Below, piece after piece: positions 25,357-36,590 of a stretch of 64,000 nt of DNA. The notes beneath the pieces are model-generated. The model was not told the origin of the DNA. It did no database searches and saw only the letters and a list, made by a program, of their open reading frames with translations. Each line of letters opens with the position of its first letter. The first letter of the stretch is position 1. The DNA lies in NCBI GenBank assembly GCA_009760855.2, contig WPIO01000145.1, positions 833,001 to 897,000 of the forward strand, written 5' to 3'. The translations under genes and the position numbers were made by a program. The stretch is from Cristatella mucedo. Its lineage: Eukaryota; Bryozoa; Phylactolaemata; Cristatellidae.

Positions 25357-25599
25357 GGCGAGTTGTCTACATTGCTTCAAGAACCTTAGGTCCCGGAGAG
25401 ATAGGCGAAGGGAACGCGTTCAATTCGAGAACAGTCCATGCTGCTGCATAAAATAAAAAGGCAGTTTTTGTAGTCTCCGCCTCTGACATTTATGTTAAAG
25501 CGCGTTGAAGGATCCGGCAGTTCAATCGACCCGATGACAGCTATATTGCCAACCCTCAACTCACTCAACTAGCTGATTAAACAGCCTCCTTTTGTATAG

Positions 25600-25740
25600 C
25601 GACAGAAGAGCCTTTACGGCTATCACCACTGCATGCAGTGGTGATAAAGGATCACCCGCCGCAAGAATCGAACCCACGACCTCAGGACCGAGGTCGTAAA
25701 AGCAATCGCCTTACCTAGTGTGCCATCACGTCTCACCTGT
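25600..25740 (-). mobile_element. tRNA-derived SINE (second family)
   Basis: The minus strand reads like a tRNA head: GTGATGGCACACTAGGTAAG (A-box region), ACGACCTCGGTCCTGAGGTC, and a perfect GGTTCGATTC B box, followed by a GGCGGGTGATCC stem. The related copy at 19.7 kb is more decayed. The body ends in a 26-bp palindrome (25621-25646). Confidence 0.72.
25621..25646. repeat. Perfect 26-bp palindrome
   Basis: TATCACCACTGCA followed at once by its exact reverse complement, without a loop. It lies at the 3' end of the SINE. Confidence 0.9.
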
Positions 25741-26240
25741 TTCCAAGGCTGCATTCGGCCCTGGAAACAGGGTCAGCCAGCCTCGCTGTGGGTGTATACG
25801 TGCCAGTGCTTTAAGCGTCTGTTGTATGACGGTGGCTCTGGTGGCGGCTGTTCCTCTGGGAGTCTCATGGAGACACAGTAGGCGAACGTTCGCGGTAAAT
25901 GAGACTCTCTTTTATTACTCGTAGCGGCACATACATGGGAGCCCAATCAATTGCAGCAGACGACACGAAATATAATCTGCATTAGTGGTCTGAAGCTTTG
26001 CTGCATCGATGGCTCAACTATTGGCCACAGGTGAGGCATGTACGTTAGTGTCCACGCGCTTGATTGATTACAACAGCAGAAGCCGCAGACGCACACAAGA
26101 CGTCTCTCTAGTCGCATCTTGCTGGGCGGCTCGGACGTCCTGGTGGTCTCGACTGACCCCGATGAGATGGAGCACTCGTCCGTGCCTCGAGTTGCCATTT
26201 CAAAACTGCGACAGTTTGCCAGGTTGACACAAAGCCGGGC

Positions 26241-27006
26241 TTGGGCTGCCCAGCCTGCACAGGGCAGGGTCAGCCGTTGCCTGGCCACGGACAGGTTGGC
26301 GACCCAGGTTCGCGACCAGGCAGCCACTTTCAGACCGTGGGTCTTGGATGGTCGTTTCGGGCCTGGTGGTTCGTTCACCGGGCTCGCCTTGACGTTCTGC
26401 TGGAGGGCACAGCTAGATCATACCGGAAACGGCCACCAACTGCCGCCTTTGCCACACTGAGGCAGAGATAGGCAGCCACGTTTTAAGCTACTGCCGGCCG
26501 ATGCTGCCAGCAATAACTGCTCGCCACAACCTGGTTCTGGGTCGCCTAATCGGGGCTCTTCCAGCCACTACGCTCTCCTGCCTTTCGGCATGTCGCACCT
26601 TCCTGCTCGCCGGCGATCCGGCTTTTTAGCCGGACCTGGTCAGCGACGACGGCACGGAAGCTGTCATAGTTGATGTAACGGTGCCGTTTGACGGCAGCAA
26701 GGATGCCCTGGTGGTGACGGCCCGAAAAAGCTTGATAAGTACGAGGCCATAGCCCGGTCTTTCCTGACCGCTGGCTACCGGTCTGTGGTGGTGAAGTCCT
26801 TCGTGGTCAGTCCCCTTGGCAGCTAGTGGCCGGATAATGAAACCTGCCTGGCCGACCTCGACATTTCGCGAAAGGAGCGAACGGCGTTGTGGTGGCACTG
26901 CTGTCCGGACGCCATTTCTTTCACGGAAGCCTTGCGGTCCCTATTCCTGAACCGGGAGGCGCAGGTAGCCCTCACGGCTCCTGCAGGGCTAGGTTCCTCC
27001 GGCTAA
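26241..27006 (+). pseudogene. RLE-type (R2-like) LINE C-terminus, broken
   Basis: The plus strand encodes the C-terminal part of a non-LTR retrotransposon with a restriction-like endonuclease. In order: WWFVHRARLDVLL (26367 on); the zinc-knuckle CRLCHTEAEIGSHVLSYC (CCHC spacing, 26441 on); the catalytic region PDLVSDDGTEAVIVDVTVPF with the PD...D arrangement; KYEAIARSFLTAGYRSVVV; and [14 protein letters not shown], ending with a TAA at 27004-27006. Damage includes a TAG in place of the usual Lys before PDLV, two frame changes and a further in-frame stop. The GC content is clearly higher than the surroundings. The clade within RLE elements is not determined. Confidence 0.78.
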
Positions 27007-27059
27007 GGTACAGCGATTTTTTAAAATATTTGAAATTTAAGATCCTCTCTCTCTCTCAC

Positions 27060-28000
<941 letters not shown>

Positions 28001-28100
28001 GAGAGCGACAGAGAGCGACAGAGAGCGACAGAGAGCGACAGAGAGCGACAGAGAGCGACAGAGAGCGACAGAGAGCGACAGAGAGCGACAGAGAGCGACT
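28001..28100 (+). repeat. Decamer minisatellite (GAGAGCGACA)10
   Basis: Ten 10-bp units; the first nine are identical and the last differs at one base. The near-perfect identity points to recent expansion. Because 10 is not a multiple of 3, the read-through peptide cycles with a 10-residue period. Confidence 0.98.
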
Positions 28101-28267
28101 AGCTTTGGGAAAAACAGCAGCAACATTTACTTCGGTCTGGGAAAGCCTATCCAGCCTTACACTAAGGCAAAGATTCAGAGTTTAAACCACCTCTACCTCT
28201 CGTAGGTTCACTTACACCTACAATTTATACGACGACCAGCACTAGGGTATGTAACAGCATTTTCTTG

Positions 28268-29062
28268 TCATAATAATAATAAGGATACACTTGATAACGC
28301 ACCCTCAGTGAACTCAATCTCTTTATAGGTGCTTTACATTTGCTGCAAAATAGAAACGCGATTGGATGGTGAGTAATATCATGCTTGATAAACAACATGA
28401 ATATAATGGTTAGGGGTTACATGCACAGGGTCAGCATGCAAGTGTGGTTAGTGGCAACATGCTCAGCGTCAGCACACATAAGCACATAAAGGACGAATCA
28501 CAGGGACCCACTAAATGCTGTCCTAAATAGGCGTGTTTTTAAGTTCTTTTTAAATGTGGTTAAGTCAGGGGATGTTGAGACGCAAGTCGGAAGTGAGTTC
28601 CAGGCTTTGCGAGCATACGAACTAAATGCACGGTCTCCAAAGGATTTGAGGTTTGTACTAGGTACTGATAAACTTTCTGATTCCGAAAAGCGGGTGGTAC
28701 GATGCTTGGCCTAGTGGGAGAGTAGATCTAAGAGATAGGTTGGAACCAAAGAATGAAGTGACCTAAAAGTGAGCTACACAAACTTGAAGTCGTTGCACTG
28801 CTCGACTGGTAGCCAGTGCGGGTCGGCAAGAAGTGGTGTGATGTGGCAACTGCGACGCTCACGACAGACAATCCCAGCTGCCTAGTTTTGCACCAGCTGT
28901 AAACGCCTGATTGCGCATGCCATTAGTCCAGCAAACAGTGAGTAACAGAAGTCAAGGCGGGATTTCACAAAAGCATGGGCCAACTTAGACCTGGTATCCA
29001 TCCTTATCTAAATAAGCCCGAATTTAACAATGTTATGTAGTTGAAAGTAGGCACAACACGAA
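28268..29062 (-). mobile_element. LINE A copy, 3' part
   Basis: Complete 3' end with a hairpin of altered base pairs (GGTGC / GCACC, about 28300-28345) through to the ACAATGTTATGTAGTTGAAA block near 29.05 kb. Confidence 0.85.
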
Positions 29063-29940
29063 TGTTACGAACCTTCTTTGCAGGAAAGTCATCAACAACC
29101 TACAGCTATCTTAAAAGCTCAATCTATCCTAAAAGATGCTTAGCCTGAAGCTTATGCTTCATACTCATATGAAGGCTGAAAAGTACATCTCAGGTGGTCC
29201 AGCGGGTATTTGCTGCCCCTTCGTGCAAACTATTGTAGTTCGATCAACATCGAACGGCGGTACGTAGTTGTTGAATATATATTGCAGCCTCGGCGATCGT
29301 GTTCTCGGCTAGCCCTAACGCCCAACGTATACACGGCACATTGAAATGCTTCGCCCACGTTACGTCAACTTGCAACTCAAAATGCCTACTTCTGCAATAC
29401 AATCAGCCAACGTCTGTCCCGCACATCATCTCCTGCCTATGCATCTGCAGAGAGAGTTTACACCAAGAGTCGATGAGTGAACTACAGAACTAGAGCCAAT
29501 ATTGCAGGCGGTGAGAGAGAACAGCAGTGTCATGTAGACGCAGCAAAGAGACTTTAGAGTTCTGGGACTTAACTGAAGTGAAGCCTCAGACACCACTGGC
29601 ACAGCAGAGCTCATTACCATGGTATAGTAGCCGAGAAAAACCGTAGAATATTGCTCAGCAGAACATGAAACAAATCGTTACAGCTTTGAAAATACTTAAA
29701 AAACTCGCCTCTTTTATGCGCCATGCAATAACTAAATCCATATTAAGATATTTTACATTTTTCTGTGTGAGAATCAATCGCCAAGGGCTATCTTCCTGCA
29801 CAGTATCATCCCGTTCTCAGAAATGCCGGCAAAAGCAACTTACAATCATGCCTTGAATAGCATTATGAAGTGCACTAGAAGAGACTCGAGTCAAATAATT
29901 AGCACGATAATAGCTCTGAATAAAATAGCATATTAAATTA
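29063..29940. other. No gene recognised
   Basis: Short frames only. Confidence 0.4.
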
Positions 29941-29949
29941 TCACAAGTA

Positions 29950-30090
29950 AGCCCGCAGAGTCACCGGAGACATTCTTCACGGCCGAGGAAGTGAGTTCCA
30001 ATCCTGCAGTGGGAAATTCTTGATTGTCAACTGCAAGCAGTGGTGTTTCAAAGCTCCTGTACAGCTGTAGAAAAAGGCCGTAAAATGAGC
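29950..30090 (+). mobile_element. Possible decayed tRNA-derived SINE
   Basis: Plus-strand GGCCGAGGAAGTGAGTTCCA then ATCCTGCAGTGGG resembles the B-box half of the SINE at 25.6 kb, followed by ACTGCAAGCAGTGGTG, a broken form of its palindrome. Confidence 0.4.
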
Positions 30091-30099
30091 TAATATGTT

Positions 30100-31035
30100 T
30101 TTTAAAGTTTGATCGATGTATTAGTGACATCCTATCTCGACTTCTGTAACTCACCGCTTGCTGGTGTATCGCTGAAGGCTCGGCGGAGTAGGCTTAACCT
30201 GCCGCTTACCTAGCGGCGTAGTCTACCGCCTAATGCCGTTCGGTGCGCGCCTACCCGCAATGAGCAGGCCGCCGCAAAACGAGCGTTTCTGGCACTTGCC
30301 GGGACTATAGGGTCGGCAGGCCAGCCAATATCAATCACCTCATTGCCCTACTAAGATGGCTGCGTCCACCTGCTCGAGGCTCTAAGACAGAGGTGTTTCC
30401 TGCAGAGCAGTTCTCATGCGCTCTAAAACCGAGTCAGGCCGACGCTGTGCTACACTTGTCTACCAGCGTGTGCAATCAGCAGCTTGCAGTTGTTGCAAAA
30501 CCCTGCAGGTAATCTGGTCTATCGTGAGGATCGCAGTTGCTACGTCACACTACTCTCGCTGACCTTCACTGGCTTCAAGTCAAAGGCGTAATGACTTCAG
30601 GGTTCTGTAACTTACTTCTAGGTACCTTCATTCTCAGGCTTCCAGCCTAAAGGTGAAAGCTACTCCCCCGCCAGTCCGAGAATAGTGCCAGCTGTTTCGA
30701 CTCGATTTGTTTTATTAAACCCCGTAAGAGCCTAAATACCTTTGGATACCATGTATTGGTTCGTATGCTTGAACTCACTCAAGAAGCACGTTACAACGTC
30801 CCCGGACCTGATGACATTTAAAGACAAGCTAACAACGCACCAGTTTAATACAAAATGTAGGTTTCTTTGTGATTCGTCCTTTGTCCGAGTATGCCTATTT
30901 AACCTGTGCGTGCTGCTTGAGGACGTTGCAACAAATTATTAAATAATGCTTTCTAAAAATGATGTGTACAGTGTCTAGAAAGAGATTCATTTGTGTGAGG
31001 GCCGCTGAGAGAAAGTATTATTATTATTTTAGAAT
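30100..31035 (+). mobile_element. LINE A copy, decayed, with nested GC-rich insertion
   Basis: The left part (CATCCTATCTCGACTTCTGT) and the right part from TCTACCAGCGTGTGCAATCA are adjacent in other LINE A copies. Here they are split by about 290 bp of GC-rich DNA at 30165-30458. The element continues through the LHW region to a tail with AAAGAGATTCATTTGTGTGA and TATTATTATT. Confidence 0.75.
30165..30458. mobile_element. GC-rich insertion inside LINE A, unidentified
   Basis: The insert is GC-rich and unlike the surroundings. It begins near TGTATCGCTGAAGG and ends near GCTGTGCTACA. No clear target duplication was seen; gctgg against acttg is a poor 3 of 5 match. No motif was recognised. Confidence 0.45.
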
Positions 31036-34000
31036 GTGGGATTCTTTTTTCAGCCTTATATTTTCAAGCAAAGCCTTTATTAGATTGCATATTTGTGTTA
31101 AGAATACAATTCTACATTTAATTAAATTATTTAGTTACTTATACAACTAGACGATTTTTGAAAAATGCAAATGGTGTCTGGTCTAATTAAAATTAAAAAA
31201 AAAACACCGCGGCTACCAATCCAAATGCTGACTTAAATTTATTTTGCCCTGAACAGCTTAGCAGTAATTGTTCTCCTATCTTTCCTGACGACCAATGCAG
31301 GAGATCTAAAATTAAGGTTACTATCTCAATAATAAATTTAAATTTATTTGGCAAAAGTAGCTATTATCACCCTAGGAAATCTCATTCTAGCTAATGTAAA
31401 ATCGTCTAAATTGTGCTTCTGACACTAGCGGTCCTTAGGAATGTAGCTTCAGATACCTAAGAATTCCTCCGTAAAAATTGTACAGTCCAACAGATTAACG
31501 AGCACGACCTGAGATGATAACTTAACACCGCTTTAATTTACAACATAATATAACTATTAGATTATCGTGCAAGGTGAGCATGCATAACAAGCAGGCTTTG
31601 CTAACATATGCGACCTTATGATGATATAACTAGCTATAGCTCGCTTGCAAGACTCCGTTGACACGATGCGAGTCCTACGAGAATGCGAGGCTTTGCATAC
31701 AATTTCATTAGGGAATGAAAACAGCTTCTAAGTATATCACTTTCATTTGATCACTCACTACAGGTTGACTAGATTAAATGTCGGCGGGTCTGCCTGGAAA
31801 TAATATATGCATCCCAATCGTGTGTTATCGATGTTTAGACACTAATATGGATTGTTTATCCCAAAAAAATGTATACTCAGATTGAGAAAATGCTTTTAAC
31901 AGCATTTGAGGTGACAGCAGAAAGTTACACCACGCATTAATGCACGGGGCTGACTTATCAATATATCCTATAAACATCAGCCCACCGTTGGAGGACAATT
32001 TTCATAGTTACCACAGCCTCCGTGTTGGTCTCTGAATGAAATTTATTCAAGCCTAAGAAGTGCGAAACATTGTATTAGTTATAACTGATATTTTAATATT
32101 GGTCCTTGGTTCATTGCTAAATAAATTACTCTTTAAATGGTAATACATGTATCTAAAATTGCAAATGGAAATAGAAAAACTGTCAAGCTAAATTGTCAGC
32201 TATTATTGTGACCTCTATATCGAACGTATTACTTTATTTTACGTTTACACCAAACAATGCCAGCTAAGCAATCATAGGGTCAGCCCAAGGCACTTGAAAT
32301 TATATTTAAGTTTATTAAATAATTTTAGCGGGTGACGTTATTTAATGGTAGAAAATGCGGCCCTGACGAACGATAGCATAGTTTATTTTATCGCGGCTCC
32401 TACGTATCTCTGTTCACGAAGATCTATGCACTCAGTCCTCGAAGATCTAGAAACATAGCCCACGCCGTTTTAGCTTTATGTTACCTAGCTAATTGCCTCC
32501 ATTAGCTTTATTAAATTCATTGAGGTATTCATCTAAAGAAGAGCTAGTTTGAAACTTCAAAGTCTCATCTCAAATAAGGTCAAATGTGGGTTAAATAAGC
32601 AATCTTTAGATGGTATTCTGCTTATCAACGTTATAAATGACGGCTTGCATTTTGTATTATGCAAAAATAATTTAATGCTCTTGGTCCGATTGCATATTTG
32701 AATAAGCCCTTAACAAATATTTCTTTTTTACCAGTGTTTTATTTAAATGAAGTGAACGTGGGTGCTATAGCCGCAGTTAGGGGTCGTGATGCACATATTT
32801 ACAGTCATGCTCAAAAAAGATACACGTGTTCTCAATTTCAGTAGCTGTATGCATAAGATTATTGATTGAACTAACAACAACTAGGTAATGTAGCACCACT
32901 ATAACTTCCGTTTCCAGCTGGCTGGGTCTTCTCTAGAATAGAGTGAATTTGTCATCTCTACAGGTTACCTTTAACAAGATAACATAGACAAACTGCCATT
33001 CATACAAAGCTTTTCATTTTTTAGTAATTTGTTATTCATTCAGAGATTATTCAGGATTAGCAAGAACGGACCTCTGAAAAATTTTAAATCCGTGGATGGG
33101 CAGCGGTCTTGACTTAAGATAATTTTTTGGCATTGTATAATTTTATCTTGTGCGATATAAGCGTATCACCTTAAAATACAAAATAAACTATACAGGAATA
33201 TATAATTTCCTTTCAAGACTTAACTGATGCTTACTGGACAAATTTATTGTGGCCACTACATACTACTCTTAAGTGACTTTATTTAAACGAAGCTTCTCAA
33301 AAGACTGAACACACATCTTACCTAATTGGACAGATCGTGTTTTTTTCCAAAGCACTAGCTTAATCAATCTCTCCAATAACAGAAAGATTCCCATGACCCA
33401 AGTAATACATTAACCTAAAACACAATACTATGTCCAAAGTAGTTAGCCAACTTAGGGATGTTTGCTAAGATGGTGACTATGATGTTTAAGGAGATGATTC
33501 ACAAATGGCATTGACCGACTGTCGCACAACCCACAGCTTTGCTCCAGCTTGTACTCGCCATTTTCAAACTCATTTTGTATCCAACGATGGAGGACAAATG
33601 TGATACCGTTTGCACGTATTGCTAGGCTCATTTTTGAAAAAAATGGCTAGCAAGCTTATGCGGCTTAGAGTAAGAAGATAACTTGGCGACTATTAATCAT
33701 GGGGTAAATGCGCTCTGCATCTTGCAAACTACTAAACAGGCAAAGCTCTTCCTGACAGAAGTCACAGGAACAGACAGTAAAGTTGCAGCTAGTACTATTA
33801 GAAACTTGAATTCAACAGTTTACGCTGCTCATTATCATGGACGTACATATTATCTTTCATCCTTGTGACGAAGCTATGCTGACGTAGGGTGCAGGAACCC
33901 AGGCCTTTACTTTCAATTCCAGTCTGGTGAATCTTTTGAAGTCGTGCCGCAGCTCATTGTTTTCTGATTCTCTAATAGAGCCTGCTCTGAGACTCAAATT

Positions 34001-34600
34001 GGAAACATGCAAAAAGTTAGGTGACTGAGCAGTGTAGCTAAGACTGACTGCCCAGAATTTTAATGGTAGAAAACCTAGCCGGTAACTTTATGATAGTGTT
34101 GAAGGAGAACGCAGTCGTTAGATGAGAGTATACTAGTGTTGTAATCATATTAAGGGATATTTCCAAGTTCAACAATGGTGGTTTAAAAATATATTTAATG
34201 AGCCAGGTTGATTTAGTTTATCAGGTATTTGGCAGCCTATATTAAACAATGCCCGAGGATAGTGAATTGCTGACTTTGTTGTTTGTGGAGTCTCTCAACA
34301 TTACACGATACTTGGGCTAGGTTACTACAAACTATCGAGCTAATGCATTACGCTATGCGCCTTTAACTCACAGGACTGCGAAATTGGGGGACATTTTAAG
34401 ATTGGGTCGTCGCCATGGCCACGTTTGAGCAGCTTGATCTCTTTGCAGCGTCTCCCAGACCTTTCACTCGTTTCGCATCGTTTGACGGTCCATAAGCGCA
34501 TCCTTATGCGTTAATTAATTGATGAATGGAGTAAAGGTTTAATCACATTGCATCACAATGAAAGCAAAAGGAACCACAATCTTTTTTTTTAGTTTCAGTT
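31036..34600. other. No gene recognised, AT-rich
   Basis: Over 3.5 kb without a recognisable exon, repeat end or RNA gene. A 61-codon frame near 33683-33868 has no motif. Confidence 0.5.
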
Positions 34601-34606
34601 TTACGA

Positions 34607-34706
34607 CTCTTTTTTCTTTTCGCTCGACAGACGATTATCTTCGGCCGCCATCTTGATTGCCCATAGTTGGCAGCTTGGCGTCGACATCGCTACGGCAGTG
34701 TCAAAA
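34607..34706 (+). promoter_or_regulatory. Candidate promoter / 5'UTR exon with YY1-type motif
   Basis: A pyrimidine run (CTCTTTTTTCTTTTCGCTC, 34607-34625) is followed by GCCGCCATCTT (34644-34654), the reverse complement of the YY1-type consensus that often lies just inside the transcribed region of housekeeping genes. A consensus donor, AAAA|GTAAGT, follows at 34706/34707. Together these could be a non-coding first exon for a plus-strand gene. No convincing downstream coding exon was found. Confidence 0.3.
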
Positions 34707-34957
34707 GTAAGTTGAGCGTATTTTTTGCATCAGTCTCTTCAGTATGTTGAGTGCTTCATGATGAAATTTAATTTCCGCATACATATTTTAGCAAAGTGCT
34801 GAGTTCAACGTCGGCGTTCTTGCGCTTTCCCTTTACCATTCTTATGAAACTCAAAGTGACCTGTTTTCATCTTTTGCAAACCGAGCAAGCATTTGTGCTA
34901 GATTTGAATGGATTCGTCTCTTTTAAATTTCTTCAGAAATCAAAGACATAAACACTT

Positions 34958-35010
34958 TAAATAAATAAATAAATAAATATATATATATATTATATATAAA
35001 TATATATTCA
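34958..35010 (+). repeat. (AAAT)n/(TA)n short repeat
   Basis: About five AAAT units merging into TA dinucleotides. Confidence 0.85.
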
Positions 35011-35751
35011 TTTATGTCTGAACAAGAGTGATCCGGTAATGTGCGTCGTTAATAGTATGCCCAGTAAGGCTGCCTAGTATGCAGAAAAACTGGAAGTCGG
35101 TAGAGTGTCCGTGAAATGGCCAAAGTCTGCTTAAGCATTCTAAATCTGAACTTACTGTAGTTAACAATAATTAATATTCGTTCTTTATCTTAAACCTGTT
35201 TGTGAAGTTAGCATAGAATGGCTCGCTATAGGCGGTAAACATGGAGCTCTTTTGTGACAATGTAGAGAACTGCAGCTGTCGATGTGCATCTTAGTCGTGA
35301 CGAGTATAGACCGATGACATTTGTAAACATAATAATTAGGTCGCAATCAAAAGCTTGGCCAAACACGTAGGAAAGTTTTGTAGATTTTTTAGGAGTGCCA
35401 ACTTAGCAGGGAATTCGGTATCCGTTCATATTTTGAGAAGTATGCATGCAGGCGATGCTAGTGAAGGGCATTAAAAAAGTATTACTTACGTGGCCAACGG
35501 CATCCTCACTCATAGGAACGCATTCTTGTCAGATCCACTTTTTCGTTCCACGAACTTGTTGAAGGTCGACGTGAGTCACCGCAACTCAATTCGTATCTTT
35601 TTCCGAGATTTTCCATTAAGCATCCAGAGTCGCCACACCGAGGCACTCAAAGTCACGCTCTCAAGAACATTCATTCTCAGGGAGAGGAGATACGGGGATG
35701 GAAGTACGATTAAAAGCATCGTGATGAAAACCATACTCATCCGTCACTCAC

Positions 35752-35946
35752 TCGTGCAATTTTTGGGTGTTGGACTCCACAATCCAGACGAATTGCATGT
35801 GAAGATCACTTGAGTGGGTGCATTATCGTGACTGTACTCAAAGGCGTAGCCTGAAAAGCATTCTCCGGTCCCAGTACTGCCATACCTCGTAGACGTATAA
35901 TTTGCATATCCGTGCTCTATCTGCGGTATTGCATAACAGTCTCGCT
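35752..35946 (-). CDS. Sushi domain exon 11 (last seen)
   Basis: The acceptor is TTTTGCAG (35947-35954). The frame gives RDCYAIPQIEHGYANYT, then GECFSGYAF, VIFTCNSSGLW and a final KNC: four cysteines and the Trp before the last Cys in sushi order, 195 bp, phase 1-1. It lies only 108 bp from exon 10. It ends at ACGA|GTGAGT, a consensus donor. If instead the frame is read through, the protein stops four codons after the last Cys at a TGA. Past that TGA the same frame stays open and codes a hydrophobic stretch with a basic tail (see findings). There is no in-frame ATG, so it is easily overlooked. Confidence 0.85.
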
Positions 35947-36054
35947 CTGCAAAATCAACGAGAATAAAAGTTAAATACCCTCTAAAATTCTTTTCGATGA
36001 TAAGGCTGGATTTATATGAATGTCAAGCTGCTTCAGTCAATGCAAGGTCCTTAC

Positions 36055-36264
36055 TTTCACAATAGTACTGGGACTGTGACCAATTACTACTTGAGAGGCA
36101 AGTGATGTTGTACGTCATCTTAGTGCTGCCGTTGTCGTACATCCCAGATAAGTTCTGGACGACGTAACCATCAATGCAAGCGTAAATGACGACAGACTCG
36201 TAGGCAGTAGAGTTCATCTGATATGTTGATGCCGGCTGGTTCATTGGGATACCACAAGGCGCCG
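36055..36264 (-). CDS. Sushi domain exon 10
   Basis: The acceptor is CGATCTAG (36265 on) and the donor is GAAA|GTAAGG (36054/36053). At 210 bp it is the longest of the set, phase 1-1. It reads APCGIPMNQPASTYQMNST, IYACIDGYVVQNL, YNITCLSSSNW and YYCE: four cysteines in sushi spacing, with the Trp 8 residues before the last Cys. The split codon with exon 11 makes Lys (A+AG). The PCGIP start is closer to the classic sushi consensus than the Gly-Cys starts of the upstream exons. Confidence 0.9.
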
Positions 36265-36429
36265 CTAGATCGGAGAAACAATGAAACGACCAGTTTTCCT
36301 CATGTGCAGCGCGGCAATGGCTCCAGGCGAATCATCAAGCAGTTAATAGAGATATGACATCACAAAAAGGTACCAAAATCCTAAGTTAATTACTTTTAAA
36401 ATAATTTGGGTTCGTATGAATATTCAATA

Positions 36430-36590
36430 CTATGGACGCCGAGCTGGCTTGGTCTAGCTGTTAAGGTGCTCGCCCCGACCAAGGTCTGATTGAGGTCGTG
36501 AGCTCGAGCCTCGAAGCATATGTAAAGCACCTGAATAGAGATTAAGTTCTCTTGGGGCGCTATATAAATGAGTTATATTTATATTTAAGA
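36430..36590 (+). mobile_element. tRNA-derived SINE with LINE A-derived tail (best copy)
   Basis: The head carries an A-box-like stretch (GGCTTGGTCTAGCTGTTAAG) and a B-box-like GTGAGCTCGAGCCTC. The tail, GTAAAGCACCTGAATAGAGA then TTAAGTTCTCTTGGGGCGCT, matches the LINE A 3' end (GTAAAGCGCC, AGAAAGAGATTGAGTTCTC, GGGCGCTTT) nearly base for base. It lies in the intron between sushi exons 9 and 10. Confidence 0.75.

Noticed and set aside
25610-25735. A functional tRNA gene
   Set aside because: It has a good B box but does not fold into a full cloverleaf by eye, and a decayed relative at 19.7 kb shows it is a SINE.
28001-28100. CRISPR-like short repeat array
   Set aside because: Units are directly adjacent without spacers, and the genome is eukaryotic; it is a minisatellite.
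35490-35813. 107-codon plus-strand frame
   Set aside because: It overlaps a well-supported sushi exon on the other strand and has no recognised domain.
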